This document shows, piece after piece, positions 33,820 to 35,097 of a DNA stretch of 35,097 nt. Made by a program: the position numbers and the translations under genes. Numbering within the stretch: position 1 is the first letter of the stretch; every line of letters starts with the position of its first letter. Source of the stretch: Pseudomonas huaxiensis. Its GTDB lineage: Bacteria; Pseudomonadota; Gammaproteobacteria; Pseudomonadales; Pseudomonadaceae. The stretch lies in the NCBI RefSeq assembly GCF_003231275.1, contig NZ_QKVL01000051.1, forward strand, positions 1 through 35,097, written 5' to 3'. The notes below the pieces were generated by a model, which did not search any database, had not been told where the DNA came from, and was given only the letters and a program-made list of their open reading frames with translations.

Positions 33820-33848
33820 TTGACGCCATTCGTCGCCCTCTGCATGAT
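33820..33848 (+). promoter_or_regulatory. Sigma-70 promoter for the small gene at 34050
   Basis: TTGACG (33820-33825), a 17-bp spacer and CATGAT (33843-33848) make a good sigma-70 promoter. Transcription would start near 33855 and give a leader of about 195 nt. The promoter directly follows the perfect TTTTGTAGTG inverted repeat. Confidence 0.55.
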
Positions 33849-33855
33849 GAGCCCA

Positions 33856-34049
33856 TCTCCCCGATCGGGAGTGCTGGCAAGGGTGTTCCAGACGGTCTGA
33901 GCAGTTTTCGGGTCGTCCGTGGAGAGGGACTGTCCAAAAGGCAGAGTGAAGAAAGCCCCTGTTGCAATGCTGCGGTAGCAGCCTTGGTAGTGCGCTACAT
34001 GAGTAGCGCCAGATAGACAAAAACCACTGACGGGTTAATGGGGGCTTTA
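33856..34049 (+). promoter_or_regulatory. Structured 5' leader
   Basis: The region contains several perfect short stems. These are CTCCC-N5-GGGAG near 33856-33870, CAGAC-G-GTCTG near 33888-33898, and GCGCTAC-ATGA-GTAGCGC at 33992-34009. No T-run terminator or open frame of note is seen, so it looks like a leader rather than a separate small RNA. It ends in GGGGG just before the start codon, a possible ribosome-binding site. Confidence 0.4.
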
Positions 34050-34382
34050 ATGATGAACTTGAACGAAAAACCGACCATCGAAGAATTGGCCAAACTGTTC
34101 GCAGCGCGTAAAGACAGCCTCGACAGCCACATTCTCTGGGTTTGCGATGCCGGCGAAGTGCATATCGACAGCCTGTCGCCTTACACCGCCGAAGACGAAT
34201 TCGAAGAGCGCAAGCCGAATATGCGCGCCCGGCTGAAGATGTACCGCCGCGGCCAGGGCTACGTCGGCAAGAAGGCCGCCGCCGACACCCAGTACGTCGG
34301 TCGTGTGTTGCAGACCCTGCAACAAGAGTGGCCAACGCTGCGTGAAACTCAGGGCGTGCAGATTATCGACCGCCTCTGCTGA
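34050..34382 (+). CDS. Small conserved protein of unknown function
   Basis: This 110-residue soluble protein starts MMNLNEKPTIEELAKLFAARKDSLDSHILWV and ends GVQIIDRLC. It has many charged residues and no signal peptide or membrane span. The centre is basic (RARLKMYRRGQGYVGKKAA), which would allow nucleic-acid or membrane contact. The start at 34050 (or 34053) is preferred over 34038 because a GGGGG element at 34040-34044 is suitably spaced. A good promoter, a long structured leader and a strong terminator surround it, so it is a single well-expressed transcription unit. I do not recognise a characterised family. Confidence 0.75.
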   Translation: MMNLNEKPTIEELAKLFAARKDSLDSHILWVCDAGEVHIDSLSPYTAEDEFEERKPNMRARLKMYRRGQGYVGKKAAADTQYVGRVLQTLQQEWPTLRETQGVQIIDRLC

Positions 34383-34398
34383 GTCACCGCGTCAATTG

Positions 34399-34426
34399 AG
34401 CCCGGCCCGCAATGGCCGGGCTTTTT
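34399..34426 (+). terminator. Rho-independent terminator
   Basis: AGCCCGGCC (34399-34407) and GGCCGGGCT (34414-34422) form a perfect 9-bp GC-rich stem with a CGCAAT loop, followed by TTTTT. It lies 17 bp after the stop codon of the 110-residue unknown. Confidence 0.92.
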
Positions 34427-34492
34427 CATGCCCGGTATCAAAGTTTGTCGCGTGATTCTGGCTAAAATGCGGCTTTTCCCCGGAGTACCCGC

Positions 34493-34912
34493 ATGACCCG
34501 TCCTGCTTTCGGCACCGCGGATGCGTCCTACCAGGCAGCCGGCGGCTTCGACGGCCTGCGCCGCTTGGTGGATGACTTCTACGACATCATGGACCAGGAC
34601 CCGAGCGCGCAGTCCGTCAGGCACATGCACGCCGATGACCTGAGCCTGTCCCGCGACAAGCTGACGTGTTTTCTCAGTGGCTGGCTCGGCGGTCCGCGCC
34701 TGTTCGCCGAGCGCTACGGCCCGATCGGCCTGCCCTCCTTTCATGCGCAGTGGCCGATGGACGAGGGGCACGCCCGGATCTGGCTCGATTGCATGGAGCA
34801 AGCCATCGCTCGACAGGACTACTCAGCAGACTTCGCCGAGTATCTGCTGATCCAATTGCGGGTTCCGGCCGGGCGTATCGTCCAGGCCAGCCGTGCGCGG
34901 CACGGGCACTGA
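34493..34912 (+). CDS. Group II truncated haemoglobin
   Basis: This 139-residue globin has the short 2-on-2 fold. An N-terminal helix leads to FDGLRRLVDDFYDIMDQDPSA. The middle has the family pattern LTCFLSGWLGGPRLFAERYG. The haem-binding histidine is in the segment LPSFHAQWPMDEGHARIWLDCMEQAI, which corresponds to the R-H-x-x-F-P-I pattern of YjbI/trHbO proteins, with the WLDCM motif that follows. Group II globins bind O2 and NO and protect against nitrosative or oxidative stress or assist respiration. GGAG lies 7 nt before the ATG. It has its own unit between the terminator at 34399 and the terminal repeat. An Anr-like site is seen only farther upstream, before the DASS gene. Confidence 0.9.
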   Translation: MTRPAFGTADASYQAAGGFDGLRRLVDDFYDIMDQDPSAQSVRHMHADDLSLSRDKLTCFLSGWLGGPRLFAERYGPIGLPSFHAQWPMDEGHARIWLDCMEQAIARQDYSADFAEYLLIQLRVPAGRIVQASRARHGH

Positions 34913-34994
34913 CAAGGATCTTCAGAGCATCAATACTCTGCGTCCCATATAAAAAGGCGCTTCACGGAATTCTTGGGGATTTTGGCTTGGGCTG

Positions 34995-35097
34995 GGACTT
35001 GGGGGCTGTGAGCTTATCCATTCGATATGGCGAGGCTGCCGGCCCCTTCCGCCCTTACGGCGGCCGACTTTTTTCTTGGAAAAAGTAGGCAAAACCG
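34995..35097. repeat. Probable dispersed Pseudomonas intergenic repeat, cut by window end
   Basis: The stretch includes TTCCGCCCTTACGGCGGCCG and TTTTTTCTTGGAAAAAGTAGG, which read as hairpin-forming sequence. Near-identical text recurs between genes in P. fluorescens-group genomes and often yields spurious small proteins ending in PYGGRLFSWKK. No credible gene lies between 34913 and the end. The boundary at 34995 is approximate. Confidence 0.45.

Noticed and set aside
34666..35088. 140-codon plus-strand frame overlapping the truncated haemoglobin and running into the terminal repeat
   Set aside because: It overlaps a clear globin in another frame, and its end (PYGGRLFSWKK) is a known kind of spurious product of the intergenic repeat.
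1..35097. CRISPR array, prophage, insertion sequence, tRNA or rRNA
   Set aside because: No evenly spaced repeats, transposase or integrase frames, or tRNA/rRNA-like sequence were found on reading both strands.

Overview
The window is GC-rich chromosomal DNA. Its gene families (OprD porin, SulP, HPP/CBS, PpnN, ECF/RskA pair) and its many short intergenic palindromes with an ATCGCTGG core point to a Pseudomonas of the P. fluorescens group. This is inference; no rRNA or other marker gene is present. I see no phage, insertion sequence, CRISPR array, tRNA or rRNA. Coding density is normal and every gene looks intact except the fragment cut by the left edge.

Layout. 1-63: tail of an unknown gene. 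183-2288: a stand-alone elongation factor G. 2364-3827 (-): SulP anion transporter. 4002-5279: O-acetylhomoserine sulfhydrylase. 5521-11009: a tight three-gene operon of a flavin amino-acid oxidase, a pyruvate-decarboxylase-type 2-keto-acid decarboxylase and an exported histidine-rich TPR protein. 11160-13526: topoisomerase III, with a LexA-type box upstream, and a VOC protein. 13539-16380 (-): TonB receptor plus periplasmic DUF4198 protein behind a Zur-like box. 16518-18702 (-): two-component 4-hydroxyphenylacetate 3-hydroxylase (C2 oxygenase, C1 reductase). 18973-20457: divergent phenylacetaldehyde-type dehydrogenase, followed by a LysR regulator. 21491-22636 (-): HPP/CBS membrane protein. 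22842-24706 (-): DUF3455 protein, ECF sigma factor and anti-sigma factor. 24852-27192: two small unknowns and PpnN. 27366-31410: Bcr/CflA exporter, OprD porin and an MFS transporter. 31501-33586: XRE-cupin regulator and DASS anion symporter. 33587-34049: a 463-bp regulatory region. 34050-34912: small conserved protein and truncated haemoglobin. 34995-35097: a probable dispersed repeat.

How the genes may work together. The oxidase and decarboxylase (5.5-9.0 kb), the aldehyde dehydrogenase (19.0 kb) and the C1/C2 hydroxylase (16.5-18.7 kb) together would give a complete route: aromatic amino acid to 2-keto acid to arylacetaldehyde to arylacetate to 3,4-dihydroxyphenylacetate. The last two steps are well supported by sequence. 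The link to the first two is inference from chemistry and proximity. Homoprotocatechuate ring-cleavage genes are not in the window.

The least described items are the TPR protein with nine clustered histidines, the LexA-like box ahead of topB, the paired TTTTGTAG inverted repeats and structured leader at 33.7-34.0 kb, and the 21-bp-phased direct repeats between the hydroxylase and the aldehyde dehydrogenase.
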